Source of the DNA: Ktedonobacter racemifer DSM 44963
Lineage (GTDB): Bacteria > Chloroflexota > Ktedonobacteria > Ktedonobacterales > Ktedonobacteraceae
Length of the DNA: 64,000 nt
Direction: 5' to 3'
Assembly: GCF_000178855.1 (NCBI RefSeq)
Contig: NZ_ADVG01000001.1
Span: 434,001 to 498,000 of the forward strand
This document shows, piece by piece, positions 8,998 to 18,702 of this stretch; the stretch's first letter is position 1, and each line of letters opens with the position of its first letter. The position numbers and the translations under genes were made by a program. The notes under the pieces are model-generated. The model was not told where the DNA came from, did no database searches, and saw nothing but the letters and a program-made list of their open reading frames with translations.

Positions 8998-9253
8998 TTA
9001 AACTGTCGTGAAGAGCAAAACTGTGCGGTCTGATGGGAGGTATTTTCTGCTTGATATGACAGGTGATACGCACGATTTGGGAACGCTCGGACGAGTGGTA
9101 AAGAACCTGCACCGTGTGGTAGAATGAGCGTGTTTGGCGCAAGAGTATCGCACCAGCGGCCTGGTTGCATTGATGAGCCAGTCCAGGGGCGAGAAGCTGA
9201 GCAGAAAATACCTCCCATCAGACCGCACAGTTTTGCTCTTCACGACAGTTTAA
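8998..9253. mobile_element. MITE with perfect 53-bp terminal inverted repeats
   Basis: 8998-9050 and 9201-9253 are perfect inverted copies (ends TTAAACTGTCGTGAAGAGC...). The 150-bp interior has no ORF. If the element is read from AACTG, it is flanked by TA on both sides, the target duplication expected of IS630/Tc1-mariner transposases. It sits 56 bp upstream of the diiron MBL gene. Confidence 0.85.
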
Positions 9254-9337
9254 TAGTTATCTATCCGACTGGGGACGTTCCGATGATAGTGGGCGCACGA
9301 AGAAGGTAGCATACTCGAGTGGAGCAGGTCGAAAAAG

Positions 9338-10492
9338 ATGGGAACACATCCAATAGCCCGGACAAGTGCGAGAGTTCCAACAAACAGTACTCTCCAAAAA
9401 AACATGGCGACCAGGGGAAGCAGTGTGACAGAGAAACACAGGAAGACTGATCACGTTCACGAGGCTCTGATCACAGATTTTGCTGCCCATGGCCAATCTG
9501 AGAGTGGCCTTTTGATAGAACCCTATCGCAGGGAGTTGCTCCTGCACTGTTATCGCCTCCTGGGGGCATTGCACGATGCCGAGGATGCAGTGCAGGAAAC
9601 CATGCTGCGGGCTTGGCGGCACTTTGACACGTTCACGGATCTGGGTCCGGGATCGCTGCGCACCTGGCTGTACACGATTGCAACCAACACCAGCCTCGAT
9701 ATACTCAAGAAACGTTCACCGCGCACGCTGCCGACCGCAACCTCTCTTGCGTCCGACCCAACGAGGCCAGTTGCGCCCAGGAGTGCCGAAGTGCTCTGGC
9801 TTGAGCCTTTCCCTGACAGTTGGCTGACTGAAGCGACCGAGAACCCGGAAGCACGCTATACCAGACAGGAGAGCGTTTCGCTGGCCTTTCTCACCGCCCT
9901 TCAGTTGCTCCCGCCCCGCCAACGAGCCATCTTGCTCCTCTCGGATGTCCTGGACTGGCGTGCAGTCGAGATCGCGCAACTGCTTGAGATCTCAGTCCCA
10001 GCGGCAAACAGCGCTTTGCACCGCGCTCGGGTGACGCTTGGGAAAAACTATCACAGCGAGCAGCGAGAGATGGAACAGGTCCGCCGTGCTGATACAGCAA
10101 CGAATATGTTGCTCGCCCGCTATCTACAGGCGTGGGAAACAGACGATGTGGATGGACTCGTGGCCCTTCTGAAAGAAGACGCGACGCTCTCTATGCCACC
10201 GGTCCCTTCGTGGTATCAGGGACGAGAAGCGATTCGTACTATTCTCCTTGCTGTCTTATTCCCATCTGGTGTACAAAAGCGGTGGCGTTTATTTCCGACG
10301 CGCGCCAATGGACAGCCAGCTTTTGCCGTGTATCGAGCTGACGAAGCAACAGGGTTCTATCGAGCGTTTGCGCTTCAAGTCGTTGCCCTCGATGGTTCGC
10401 GGCGCGATCAGAGGCAGGTCGCCGATGTGACGGCATTCCTTGGTCCGAAGCTTGTCACCTCTTTCGGCTTCCCGCTTCAACTCCCTCAATAA
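9338..10492 (+). CDS. ECF-type RNA polymerase sigma factor with C-terminal SnoaL-like domain
   Basis: 384 residues. Sigma region 2 is at about 60-100 (LLGALHDAEDAVQETMLRAW) and region 4 at about 185-240 (LLPPRQRAILLLSDVLDW, then an HTH IAQLLEISVPAANSALHRAR). The following 140 residues (ARYLQAWETDDVDGLVALL...) form a SnoaL/NTF2-like domain, as in the SigJ/SigG (TIGR02960-like) ECF groups in which this domain controls the sigma factor instead of a separate anti-sigma protein. The start is uncertain: ATG 9338 is used, ATG 9404 is possible, and neither has a good ribosome site. Confidence 0.87.
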   Translation: MGTHPIARTSARVPTNSTLQKNMATRGSSVTEKHRKTDHVHEALITDFAAHGQSESGLLIEPYRRELLLHCYRLLGALHDAEDAVQETMLRAWRHFDTFTDLGPGSLRTWLYTIATNTSLDILKKRSPRTLPTATSLASDPTRPVAPRSAEVLWLEPFPDSWLTEATENPEARYTRQESVSLAFLTALQLLPPRQRAILLLSDVLDWRAVEIAQLLEISVPAANSALHRARVTLGKNYHSEQREMEQVRRADTATNMLLARYLQAWETDDVDGLVALLKEDATLSMPPVPSWYQGREAIRTILLAVLFPSGVQKRWRLFPTRANGQPAFAVYRADEATGFYRAFALQVVALDGSRRDQRQVADVTAFLGPKLVTSFGFPLQLPQ

Positions 10493-10876
10493 ATGCGGTA
10501 TCCTGCGCGCTTGCATCCATTGGTTTTTCGAGGACAGCTCGGCGACATCAACGGTGTGCCTGATCAGAAAACGGAGGTGAGGATACCTTCGGCAATCACC
10601 ATGATCGCGACGTCTGTCATTGCGATGGATATACTCATGATCACAGAAACATCGGGTCAAAGTTCCTTTTTTCTTGCGTTCATCATGCTTTTTCACGCTG
10701 TCAATCCTTTTCTCGATTTCTTGACCGATGCTCTAGCCATCCTGGCGTTAAAGCAGATCTGCACCACTGCTCAAGATCTCTATGATCGGCCCGCAGCCTC
10801 GGATCTGCGCTGGCTGCTTATGCAGCGGACCAATGGGGGAACATATGAATTTCTGCAGATGGTTCGACCCATGTAA
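10493..10876 (+). CDS. Hypothetical protein, doubtful
   Basis: An open frame of 127 residues whose ATG directly follows the sigma factor stop (TAAATG). It has a hydrophobic middle (residues about 33-85) that could span a membrane. No family is recognised and there is no separate ribosome site, so it could be chance. Confidence 0.25.
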   Translation: MRYPARLHPLVFRGQLGDINGVPDQKTEVRIPSAITMIATSVIAMDILMITETSGQSSFFLAFIMLFHAVNPFLDFLTDALAILALKQICTTAQDLYDRPAASDLRWLLMQRTNGGTYEFLQMVRPM

Positions 10877-10958
10877 GAACTGAAAAAGAAAGACAACGCC
10901 TCGATGCTGGTTTGGACGATTCAATCTCTTCAGGTATGGGAAAAGCTCCAATAAGGGC

Positions 10959-10995
10959 TGAAATGCGCGAAGCTGTCACCAGGGGCAAAGTAGCC
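10959..10995 (+). repeat. 37-bp sequence repeated in inverted orientation at 60180-60216
   Basis: TGAAATGCGCGAAG...CACCAGGGGCAAA...TAGCC matches the complement of 60180-60216 with two differences; weaker similarity continues toward the mobile elements on both sides (about 80 bp more). One copy lies just left of the end at 11075, the other just right of the transposon end at 60104. Confidence 0.7.
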
Positions 10996-11074
10996 CTGGA
11001 TCAAACCTATTCCGCCATAATCATACTATCCCTTTAGTCTTCTTCTCCCTTGTCTTGAGTGACTCTTTTTGTTA

Positions 11075-11131
11075 GAATAACTCGTACTAGAAATCTCGGA
11101 TTAGATACTTGAATCTAGTACGAGGTTATCT
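11075..11131. repeat. Palindromic element end / recombination site upstream of tnpA
   Basis: CTCGTACTAGA and TCTAGTACGAG arms separated by about 24 bp. The whole 56-bp unit beginning GAATAACTCG is repeated in inverted orientation at 47951-47896, next to the tyrosine recombinase gene. It is either a terminal repeat or a TnpI-type internal recombination site. Confidence 0.65.
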
Positions 11132-11158
11132 CAAGAACAAGAGGAGCGCTAGCTACCT

Positions 11159-14152
11159 ATGAAACGGCAATGGGATATCGAAGAATTGATTGAGCATTTC
11201 ACTCTGGTCAAGGATGATCTTGATTTGCTCGCCAATAAGTCCGGCCCAACGCGACTGGGCTTTGCCCTGCTACTCAAATGTTTTCACTATGAAGGACGCT
11301 TTCCTCACGCCAAACATGAGATCCCCAAAGATATTGTCAACTATGTCGCCCATCAGTTGAAGCTCGATCCAGCGATCTATGCCCAGTATGACTGGGAGGG
11401 ACGCACCGTGAAAGTGCACCGTGCCCAAATCCGAGAACAGTTCTCGTTTCGCGAGGCCACCGCCCTTGATACTGAGGAGATGAAAAGCTGGCTCATGGCT
11501 GAACACCTGGCTGCTGATCAACGCCTGGAACACCTCAAAGCCCACGTGCTCAAACGTTTCCGTGAATGCAAAATCGAGCCACCGACCAACGAGCGCCTGG
11601 AACGTCTCATTCACTCGGCATGTGCCACCTACGAACAGCAATTTTTTGAGCAGGTGCTGGGGCGACTCCCCGTGGAGACACGGAAGCTGCTCGATGGCTT
11701 GTTAGAGCGCGAGGATGTCACCGAGGACGCCGAAGCAGGAGAGCAAGAAGCAGATGAGGGACCAAAAGCCAGAAGAGATCCTGTGAGCTGGAATGACTTA
11801 AAGATGAACCCAGGAGCCGTCGGGCTGGAGAGTGTGCTCGTTGAGACAGACAAGTTGCGTGTTTTGTCTCAGCTCACGCTGCCCTCCGATCTCTTTGAGC
11901 CAGTCGCTCCCTCAGTGGTTCGGCTCTACCGAGAACGAGCAGCGACGGAGACCCGCTATGAATTACGTCGTCATCCTGACGCGACCCGCTACACCTATCT
12001 GGCGGCTTTTTGTCAGCTTCGACAAGCAGAGATTATCGATAGTCTCATTGAACTGCTGATCCTGGTTGTCCGCCGTATCGAGACGACCGCCAACAAACGG
12101 GTGGGCAAACAGGTCATCGAGGAGATACGAGACAAGGTGGACAATAAACCTCGTTTGCTCCGGCGGGTCGCTCAAGCCGCCTTGGACGGTCCAGAGAAGA
12201 CGATTCGCGAGGGGATCTATCCCGTGATGAGTCAAAAGCAATGCCAGGCGATCCTCAGCGAGAAGGAGACAAAGGACACCTATCATGATCGGGTCTACCA
12301 CCGGATGCGCTCTTCGTATCGGGATCACTACCGACGCATGATGCCTGGCCTACTCAATATGTTAGAGTTCCGCTCCAGTAACGATGCCCACCAGCCAGTT
12401 GTCAAAGCAATTGCCTTTCTCAAGCGCTCTTTGGGAACAGGGGGCGTCTGGTATCCTCCCGAAGAACAGCCGCCTCTCTCTGGAGTGGTTCGTCCTCTGT
12501 GGCATGATCTGGTCGTTGAGAAAGATACACAGGGAGAAGAGCGCATCAACCGCATTAACTATGAACTGTGTGTGTTAGCAACGATGCGAGATCAATTGCG
12601 GTGTCGAGAACTCTGGGTTGTGGGAGCCAACAAATACCGCGATCCTGACCGCGATTTACCCACGGATTTCAATGCGAAACGAGAGGAGTATTACCAGGCT
12701 CTCTCGGTCCCACGTGAGGCCAAAGACTTTGTGGAAGCGCTTCAGCAAGAGATGAGAGAGGCACTCTCCTCTTTTGATCGAGCATTGCCAAAGATCAGTG
12801 ACCAGGTGCGCCTCTTGCCGAAAAAAGGGGGCTGGATTCATCTTTCTCCACTCAAACGCCAAGCGGAACCACAGAATCTCGGGAGGTTGAAGGCAGAAAT
12901 CCGCAAGCACTGGGGCGGAACGCCTTTGCTGGATATTCTGAAAGAAGCCGCTCTGCGCACAGGCTTTCTCAGCCACTTTCGCAGTCCCGGCAGGCGCGAA
13001 ACACTCGACCAGGAGACGCTCCTGATGCGCTTGTTGCTCTGTTTGTATGGCATGGGAACCAACATCGGGATCAAAGCCGTCAGCGAGGGAGATCATGGAC
13101 AAAGCTATCAGGAACTCTTGACCACACGCCGACGATATATCCATGCCGATCAATTGCGCGCCGCCATTATCGATGTGACCAATGCGACGTTCCAGGCCCG
13201 TTTGCAACACATCTGGGGAGAAGTGACGACCACCTGTGCGTCTGACTCCACCCAATTTGGAGCGTGGGACGAAAACCTGATGACCGAATGGCACCTGCGC
13301 TATGGAGGCAAAGGAGTGATGCTATATTGGCATGTCGAAAAGCATGCCGCTTGTATTTACTCACAACTCAAAACCTGCTCCTCTTCCGAGGTGGCAGCGA
13401 TGATCAAAGGGGTCTTGCGGCATTGTACGCAAATGAAGGTTGAGAAGCAGTTCGTGGATACTCATGGACAGGACGAGGTGGCATTTGGATTTTGCCATCT
13501 GTTGGGTTTCCAACTCATGCCACGGCTCAAAAATATTGGCGGGCAAAAACTCTATCGTCCGAAAGCGGGAGAGCCTGATGCGTCCTCCAACCTCCAACTG
13601 GTGCTGACCCGCCCGATCAATTGGGAGCTCATTGAACAAAACTATGATCTGATGATCAAGTACGCGACTGCCATGCGGCTGGGTACGGCAGAGACAGAAG
13701 CGATCTTGCGGCGTTTTACGAGCACGGGACCGCAGCATCCCGCCTATCTAGCCTTCATAGAATTAGGAAGAGCAGTGAAAACCATCTTTCTCTGTCGTTA
13801 CTTGGAATCAGAAGAACTGCGTCGAGAAGTGCATGCAGGGCTCAACGTGATTGAGAACTGGAATGGGGCAAACGATTTTATTTGGTATGGTCGCAGCGGG
13901 GAATTTGCCACCAATCGTCTGGATCAGCAGGAACTGGCAGCGTTATCTCTTCACTTATTGCAGAGTTGTTTGGTCTTCATCAATACGTTGCTCATTCAAC
14001 GCGTTTTGGCTGAACCAGAGCAATTCCAACGGATGAAGCAAGAGGATCTGCGGGGACTGACGCCTCTGATCTATAGCCATGTGACCCCTTATGGTATGTT
14101 TCGTCTCGACCTTTCCGAACGGATCGAGATTGAGGAGCGTTTCTCAGCATAA
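11159..14152 (+). CDS. tnpA: Tn3 family transposase
   Basis: 997 residues, full length for Tn3 TnpA, which catalyses replicative transposition. The N-terminal DUF4158 domain ([10 protein letters not shown]...[18 protein letters not shown]) is intact. The DDE residues are in [10 protein letters not shown] (Asp about 695), VDTHGQ (Asp about 767) and [10 protein letters not shown] (Glu about 898), spaced as in Tn3. The ATG lies 28 bp after the palindrome at 11075-11131 with AGAGGAG upstream. No resolvase or tnpI is next to it; the nearest tyrosine recombinase with the same palindrome is at 46895-47857. It differs clearly from the second tnpA at 55944. Confidence 0.93.
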   Translation: MKRQWDIEELIEHFTLVKDDLDLLANKSGPTRLGFALLLKCFHYEGRFPHAKHEIPKDIVNYVAHQLKLDPAIYAQYDWEGRTVKVHRAQIREQFSFREATALDTEEMKSWLMAEHLAADQRLEHLKAHVLKRFRECKIEPPTNERLERLIHSACATYEQQFFEQVLGRLPVETRKLLDGLLEREDVTEDAEAGEQEADEGPKARRDPVSWNDLKMNPGAVGLESVLVETDKLRVLSQLTLPSDLFEPVAPSVVRLYRERAATETRYELRRHPDATRYTYLAAFCQLRQAEIIDSLIELLILVVRRIETTANKRVGKQVIEEIRDKVDNKPRLLRRVAQAALDGPEKTIREGIYPVMSQKQCQAILSEKETKDTYHDRVYHRMRSSYRDHYRRMMPGLLNMLEFRSSNDAHQPVVKAIAFLKRSLGTGGVWYPPEEQPPLSGVVRPLWHDLVVEKDTQGEERINRINYELCVLATMRDQLRCRELWVVGANKYRDPDRDLPTDFNAKREEYYQALSVPREAKDFVEALQQEMREALSSFDRALPKISDQVRLLPKKGGWIHLSPLKRQAEPQNLGRLKAEIRKHWGGTPLLDILKEAALRTGFLSHFRSPGRRETLDQETLLMRLLLCLYGMGTNIGIKAVSEGDHGQSYQELLTTRRRYIHADQLRAAIIDVTNATFQARLQHIWGEVTTTCASDSTQFGAWDENLMTEWHLRYGGKGVMLYWHVEKHAACIYSQLKTCSSSEVAAMIKGVLRHCTQMKVEKQFVDTHGQDEVAFGFCHLLGFQLMPRLKNIGGQKLYRPKAGEPDASSNLQLVLTRPINWELIEQNYDLMIKYATAMRLGTAETEAILRRFTSTGPQHPAYLAFIELGRAVKTIFLCRYLESEELRREVHAGLNVIENWNGANDFIWYGRSGEFATNRLDQQELAALSLHLLQSCLVFINTLLIQRVLAEPEQFQRMKQEDLRGLTPLIYSHVTPYGMFRLDLSERIEIEERFSA

Positions 14153-14300
14153 CAGGTGTATCGAGGAAAGAGAACCCGTTGTGAGCGTTCCTTTTCTCGG
14201 TCACGAGAGGTTTGTATTGGAGGTGCAATAAGGTTTTTTTGCATAATCCCCCGAAACGGTGCACTCGGCTTCAACCAGGCATCTCCTTGGGATAGTGCAA

Positions 14301-14343
14301 GGCCCTCGAGTATGAACCGAGCGGGAAACAACGCTCGCATTGT
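14301..14343. repeat. Copy of the end sequence found as a palindrome at 25775
   Basis: GGCCCTCGAGTATGAACCGA plus GCGGGAAACAACGC closely matches one arm of the 70-bp palindrome at 25775-25844. It looks like a terminal repeat of a Tn3-like element (GGCCCTT/C-AGT start, about 38 bp). Confidence 0.6.
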
Positions 14344-14351
14344 AGGGGTCA

Positions 14352-14519
14352 TGTAAACTTTGACATTACGCTGCTGATTTTTAGGCAATTCCTCTGCTGT
14401 TGGAGAATTTCTCCTCCTTTGGCTTTTTCAGCCAATTTCCTCATGGTTGTTCGAGAAAGGGCATCCCTGATCAGCAGAGGAATTGCCTAAAAATCAGCAG
14501 CGTAATGTCAAAGTTTACA
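14352..14519. mobile_element. Miniature element with perfect 48-bp inverted repeats, Tn7/Tn5053-like ends
   Basis: 14352-14399 and 14472-14519 are perfect inverted copies starting TGTAAACTTTGAC. Each arm holds two related blocks (CATTACGCTGCTG and CAATTCCTCTGCTG), as in transposon ends bound by TnsB/TniA-type transposases. The element truncates the glycosyltransferase at 14520-14745 by supplying a stop codon. Confidence 0.8.
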
Positions 14520-14745
14520 CCGATACCACTTCCAGGCAGAGAAAGAGAGTTCGCGAAGAGCACGCAGGATCACCGTTGGCTTCGCGCCCGTTGCCTGGCC
14601 CCCTTTACGCGGCAGGTGGCGCACACCCAGTTGGGTAGAGGCCAAGCCAGCGTGCTTGAATTTATAGAGGATTTCTGTATTGATCATGGCCCCACGCGTC
14701 TCCAGGCGCAGTTCCCGCAAGAACGTGCCAGGATAGAGTTTAACA
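14520..14745 (-). pseudogene. Glycosyltransferase family 2 C-terminal remnant
   Basis: The minus strand reads FLRELRLETRGAMINTEILY, then VRHLPRKGGQATGAKPTVIL and RALREL, the C-terminal part of polyprenyl-phosphate (dolichol-phosphate mannose synthase-like) GT2 enzymes. It is cut on its 3' side by the miniature element at 14352-14519 and its catalytic N-terminal half is gone. It lies downstream of gtrA, which is the usual partner of such flippase/GT2 pairs. Confidence 0.7.
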
Positions 14746-14773
14746 GGGAGTCACAGTATTTTGGACGCCTTCA

Positions 14774-14840
14774 GTGCATCTGGAATGCAACGATCCTCAG
14801 GAGATCTCATCGGCTGGGTCTCGTTGCATTCCAGATGCAC
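14774..14840. repeat. Perfect 20-bp inverted repeat with 27-base spacer
   Basis: GTGCATCTGGAATGCAACGA (14774-14793) is repeated inverted at 14821-14840. It sits between gtrA and the GT2 remnant; it may be a bidirectional terminator or the scar of a small element that removed the GT2 N-terminus. Confidence 0.7.
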
Positions 14841-14868
14841 AGGAACCCTGCTCATTGATCGGGACCCG

Positions 14869-15393
14869 CTATTTTAGGCGCTTCTGTGGTCCGCTGGCAA
14901 AGACCCAGAAGCGCAGAATGAGGTAAGAGAGCACGGTGTTCGCAACAACCGCCAGCAGTTTTGAGGCATTCCCCCAGAGCATGGCATTGGCAAGAAATGG
15001 ATGCAAGGCATTGCCGATGAGCCACAGCAGCCCATTGCTCGACAGGATTTCGAGCAACATGTTCAAGAGAAAGCGTCTCACTTCCTGGGTGGTCGGTCTC
15101 TGCTTGTGCCCGAATGTCCAATACTTGTTCAAGAAAAAACTACTCGCGGCGCCACCGATATAGGCCAGTGAATTGTAGATGACCAGGATGTGCACCTGTG
15201 TCGTGGGAAAGCACCAGAGCAGGATATTGAGGACCAATACATCTATGAGCGTGTTTGCGACACCTACCAGGCAGTAGCGGAACCACTGCCAGAGGAGACT
15301 GCTCCAGCTATGGTAGCGATGGATATGAGTATCGGATATGTTCTTTGATGAAGTTGCTTGTATCTGTCTTTCTTTTCTTTCTCTCAAGATCAC
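14869..15393 (-). CDS. GtrA family membrane protein (polyprenyl-linked sugar flippase-like)
   Basis: 174 residues from GTG 15393, preceded by AGGAGG at 8 bases; an in-frame ATG at 15423 lacks a ribosome site. Four hydrophobic segments, with the GtrA signature FRYCLVGVANTLIDVLVLNI and the FFLNKYWTF motif. GtrA proteins help move undecaprenyl-phosphate-linked sugars across the membrane for glycosylation of wall polymers. It starts a leftward cluster of envelope genes whose GT2 partner is now a fragment. Confidence 0.85.
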   Translation of the reverse strand: MILRERKERQIQATSSKNISDTHIHRYHSWSSLLWQWFRYCLVGVANTLIDVLVLNILLWCFPTTQVHILVIYNSLAYIGGAASSFFLNKYWTFGHKQRPTTQEVRRFLLNMLLEILSSNGLLWLIGNALHPFLANAMLWGNASKLLAVVANTVLSYLILRFWVFASGPQKRLK

Positions 15394-15450
15394 GATCACT
15401 CCCTCCTGCTTATTAAGGAGCATAGTGCAAGAATGGTATCCATTGTATTC

Positions 15451-16605
15451 TCAGCCTTGTCCATTTCCCGAGGAGTTTCGCAGTTGGAGGACAGAGCGTG
15501 CGATGTTCGGTAAGCCCAATGTGGTGTTGGCGACCAGGTATCGACTCTCCCAGCAGGGATCGAATTTCTGTTTAAAGGCGAAAAGTGTCCGGCTGGGGCC
15601 CAACAGTGCCGTCCGATCAGTGACAAAACTGGCAAGCACCCGCCCTGCAGCAGCCATCTCCTGCCTGCTATCAGCCAGGGCAACCAGACCCAGGCTGACC
15701 CTATGCGCTCCGCACAAACGAAAGCGCTCCATGGCCCGCACCAATAAGAGTTCCATCACTCCCGGCGGTGCGTTGGGGACCCGACGCATCAAATCGAGTG
15801 TCCACCCCCATCCCTGCATCTCGGAGGGCCTCCCTGGCATCGCGGCTTTACCTGTGAAGCAGCCGTAGATGGGGGTAAAGGTCACAAAGGCGCAGGGCTG
15901 GCCAGCGCTCGTTTTTGCAACTGCGGTCAGAAGGCGCGGGGCGGCGAGGGGCAGGACGGGAGCCAGTGTGGAGATGGTGGCGATCATTTCAGCCCGCTCA
16001 GCTGACTCGGTCAATTCATCCACTCTCCCCATGCCGAAGCCTCTCTCCGATGCTTGCTTGTGCGCTTTCTGACCCAGCCAGACCCTTGTGATGTCTTCAA
16101 GATGCTGCATCACGTCCAGGGGAGGCGCACCTTCATACCACTGGATGTCTACGCCTTCGCGCTCGGCGCGCCGACAACTGGTGCGCACATTTGCCAGAGC
16201 CGAGCCTCGCAGCGTAAAGGTTTGAGGATGAAGGATCGCTTCCTCACCCATCTTGAATGCTCGCAAATGGAGGGAGCGATAGGCGGCCAGGCGCTCAGGG
16301 GCTGCTTGATAGAAAGCGACACGCCAACGATGCAAGGCGCAAAAGTCAAGGAAACTCCGTGCAATGTGTTCGTGGGCTTCTGGTGCGCACACAGGGTCAC
16401 CAAGCACGACAGCGACCTTGTGCATCAGTTGATAATTCACCAATCCCGATCCACCGGGTGCCAGGAAGTGCCTGTTTTTCGGGGCCAGCCCAAAGAATGC
16501 GAGCGTGTGGCTACCATAGAGGCGCAGCAGTTCTGCTTCCGGTTGAGGAATCTGGGCATACCGGTCCTTTGGATCGGCACCTGCTATCGGAGGTTGTTTG
16601 CTCAT
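15451..16605 (-). CDS. DUF2156 / phosphatidylglycerol lysyltransferase C-terminal-like protein
   Basis: 384 residues from ATG 16605 (AGGA about 11 bases upstream; the frame is open to 16707). The LPG_synthase_C (DUF2156) domain, two tandem GNAT-like folds, is recognised from HTLAFFGLAPKNRHFLAPGG, VVLGDPVCAPEAHE, WRVAFYQAAPERLAAYRSL, the GEEAILHPQTFTLRG block and the C-terminal FKQKFDPCWESRYLV. Membrane helices of full MprF are absent, so this is a soluble aminoacyl-transferase-like enzyme, possibly acting on lipids. Follows the GT39 gene on the same strand by 83 bp. Confidence 0.85.
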   Translation of the reverse strand: MSKQPPIAGADPKDRYAQIPQPEAELLRLYGSHTLAFFGLAPKNRHFLAPGGSGLVNYQLMHKVAVVLGDPVCAPEAHEHIARSFLDFCALHRWRVAFYQAAPERLAAYRSLHLRAFKMGEEAILHPQTFTLRGSALANVRTSCRRAEREGVDIQWYEGAPPLDVMQHLEDITRVWLGQKAHKQASERGFGMGRVDELTESAERAEMIATISTLAPVLPLAAPRLLTAVAKTSAGQPCAFVTFTPIYGCFTGKAAMPGRPSEMQGWGWTLDLMRRVPNAPPGVMELLLVRAMERFRLCGAHRVSLGLVALADSRQEMAAAGRVLASFVTDRTALLGPSRTLFAFKQKFDPCWESRYLVANTTLGLPNIARSVLQLRNSSGNGQG

Positions 16606-16688
16606 TATGCGCGAGTCCTTCAGCGAGAAAGGGTCGGGAGCTGGGCACCGGGGCGACAAGATACCGGTGCCCGAACGCTCGTGGATCA

Positions 16689-18686
16689 TCAGTGTGCAGC
16701 GGCGCAATCGTACAACTTGGGATCAGGGCCAGAACTGAGCTGAGGGCCAGAACCAGCGCTGGGCCCGGGTGAGGAAGATTGCCATTGGCTCGACGGTACC
16801 ACCTTACAGTGCTGCTTCGCCCAGGTAAGCACATTCGCCCAGGTAAGCGCATCATTTTGTTGACCATTCCTGGGCGGCTCACTCAGCAGCAAGAAGCGTA
16901 GCTTCCCCGAGGCGACCAGGGACGCGAGTTCAGTGGTCGTCAGAGGATAGCGTGAGAAACCATCAAGTGGGATCACCGGCTTGTTGGTCGCGAGAATGAT
17001 GTCATCAGCCCCACCAGTCACAGCGGCCAGGATTTGCGCGTTCCCCTGATGGGTCGACAGGTAGCGAATCAGCGCTGAATCCCCCCCCCTAGGACCATCA
17101 TTTTGCGAGGGACCCGCCAGCGGGAGATCCGATTCCGTTCCCTGGAAGATGGGGATGGCTGCCCACAGCGTCGGGCCGATCATCAGGGCGATCAGCCCAA
17201 GAGCCAGTGCGGGCATGAGCAGGCGGGCCACCCTCTCATTGCGGGTGAAGCGCAATGCGAGGCGGGCGCCAATGAGCACCAACACTGCCAGGGCGCACAG
17301 CACGATGAGCAGTGGGATCATCCAGCGGCCCCAATCAGGATACCCGGTGAGGATGAAGACCTGTTCAGCGGCCGTGGCCAGCAGCGCCAGGGGCAACAGC
17401 CAGGCGCGCCAGCCCACACCACGATAGTCCTGCCACATCGTCACCAGACCAATCCCGCACAGCGCCGCAAGCGCTGGATACATCACCGTCAGGTAGTACT
17501 CGTGAACTCTGCCTGTCGCAACGCTAAAGAAGACGCCCATCGTGAGCAACCACATGCCCCAGAGAATCAGCCCTTGCAGCAGGTGATCACTTTGCGGGCG
17601 GGGGCGCCGAAACTTCACGAGAGCGATCATCCCAAAAATCGCCAGTGGCAAGAGCCAGCCACTCTGGCCCGCAAGAGGTTCAGTGAAGAGGTGGAAGGGA
17701 GCTGGAACCGCGTTCCCCGGGGCATTTCCCTTGCCAGGGGGCGGTTGATTGCCAGGGGCTTGCTGGTTGTTCGTTCCCCCTCCCTTGCCAGGGGGCGGTT
17801 GATTGCCAGGGGCTTGCTGGTTGTTCGTTCCCCCTCCCACTCCCAGCAGACGCTGGAGGCCATTATAGCCCAGAGCCAGGCCGATCTCCGAGTTCTCCTG
17901 GGTATTGCCAACGTGAGGCCGCTGCGTCGCCGGGGTGAGGTCCACTGCAGCCGCCCAGGAGAACGAGATCACCAGGAGCAAGAGCAAAGCGAGCGCCAGG
18001 TGCCAGAGACGCTTCCAGATGCTGGTGGGAGCCGCCAGCAGGTAGAGCAGTCCGAAGGCAGGAAGCACCAGGTACGCCTCTAGCATCTTGATATTGAAGC
18101 CGATGCCGACCATGGCGGCGCACAGCAGGAGCCAGCGCAACCGCCCAGTCTCAGCAGCGCGCATGACGGCCCAGGCTCCCACGAGCAGGACCAGCGTCAG
18201 GGTGCTATCAATCGTCACATTGCGATTGGTGACGATACTGACCGGCGAGAGCGCCAGGGCGAGCGCTGCCAGCAAACCAGCCATAACCCCAAATTGGCGG
18301 CGTACCAGGGAATAGAGCAGCAGCACCGCCAGCATGCCACACAGTGCCTGGGGCAAGAGCACGCTGAAGGGGGTGAGGCCGAAGATTTTGGCGCTCAGCA
18401 CCTGCAACCAGAAGCCCACAGGAGGCTTGTCAAGCGACGTGAAACCACCTGGATCGTAGGCGGCAAAAAAGAAATTATGCCAGTTATCCATCATACTTCT
18501 CACGGCGGGAGGATAATACGTATCGAAGCCGATTTGCCCCAACTTGTAGAAGTTCATGAAGACTGAGATGAGCAGAATTGCTCCCAGCGCTAGGCGCTGC
18601 CAGACCGCAGCATCCTTCTGCGGTTCCTGTTGTTCTGTCGGACGTCCAGGTTCAGCCTGAGCACGTGTGGTAGTAGTCTCAGCCAT
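16689..18686 (-). CDS. Glycosyltransferase family 39 (ArnT/PMT-like) membrane protein
   Basis: 665 residues from ATG 18686, preceded by AAGGAG nine bases upstream. About twelve membrane segments. The first loop carries the acidic catalytic motif seen in GT39 enzymes (FDTYYPPAVRSMM; YDPGGFTSLDKPPVGFWLQV), and NVTIDSTLTLVLL follows. These enzymes transfer sugar from a polyprenyl phosphate on the outer face of the membrane. A periplasmic loop contains an in-frame tandem repeat of 18 residues (Gly/Asn/Gln/Pro-rich) and the C-terminus is low-complexity (Ser/Pro/Gly). Belongs to the leftward envelope cluster. Confidence 0.9.
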   Translation of the reverse strand: MAETTTTRAQAEPGRPTEQQEPQKDAAVWQRLALGAILLISVFMNFYKLGQIGFDTYYPPAVRSMMDNWHNFFFAAYDPGGFTSLDKPPVGFWLQVLSAKIFGLTPFSVLLPQALCGMLAVLLLYSLVRRQFGVMAGLLAALALALSPVSIVTNRNVTIDSTLTLVLLVGAWAVMRAAETGRLRWLLLCAAMVGIGFNIKMLEAYLVLPAFGLLYLLAAPTSIWKRLWHLALALLLLLVISFSWAAAVDLTPATQRPHVGNTQENSEIGLALGYNGLQRLLGVGGGTNNQQAPGNQPPPGKGGGTNNQQAPGNQPPPGKGNAPGNAVPAPFHLFTEPLAGQSGWLLPLAIFGMIALVKFRRPRPQSDHLLQGLILWGMWLLTMGVFFSVATGRVHEYYLTVMYPALAALCGIGLVTMWQDYRGVGWRAWLLPLALLATAAEQVFILTGYPDWGRWMIPLLIVLCALAVLVLIGARLALRFTRNERVARLLMPALALGLIALMIGPTLWAAIPIFQGTESDLPLAGPSQNDGPRGGDSALIRYLSTHQGNAQILAAVTGGADDIILATNKPVIPLDGFSRYPLTTTELASLVASGKLRFLLLSEPPRNGQQNDALTWANVLTWAKQHCKVVPSSQWQSSSPGPSAGSGPQLSSGPDPKLYDCAAAH
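17729..17836. repeat. Two tandem 54-bp units inside the GT39 gene
   Basis: Two nearly identical 54-bp copies encode GGGTNNQQAPGNQPPPGK twice. The unit length is a multiple of three, so copy number can change without breaking the frame. Confidence 0.85.
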
Positions 18687-18702
18687 AGTTCGCTTCTCCT
18701 TG

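Noticed and set aside
12656..13294. 212-codon minus-strand frame inside tnpA
   Set aside because: Opposite-strand shadow of the Tn3 transposase.
14400..14858. 152-codon plus-strand frame
   Set aside because: Covers a MITE and the antisense of the GT2 remnant.
16054..16743. 229-codon plus-strand frame over the DUF2156 gene
   Set aside because: Antisense shadow; the minus-strand protein has clear family blocks.
17103..18083. 326-codon open frame on the plus strand opposite the GT39 gene
   Set aside because: Arg/Gln/His-rich shadow frame of a GC-rich membrane protein gene; no motif, no ribosome site.
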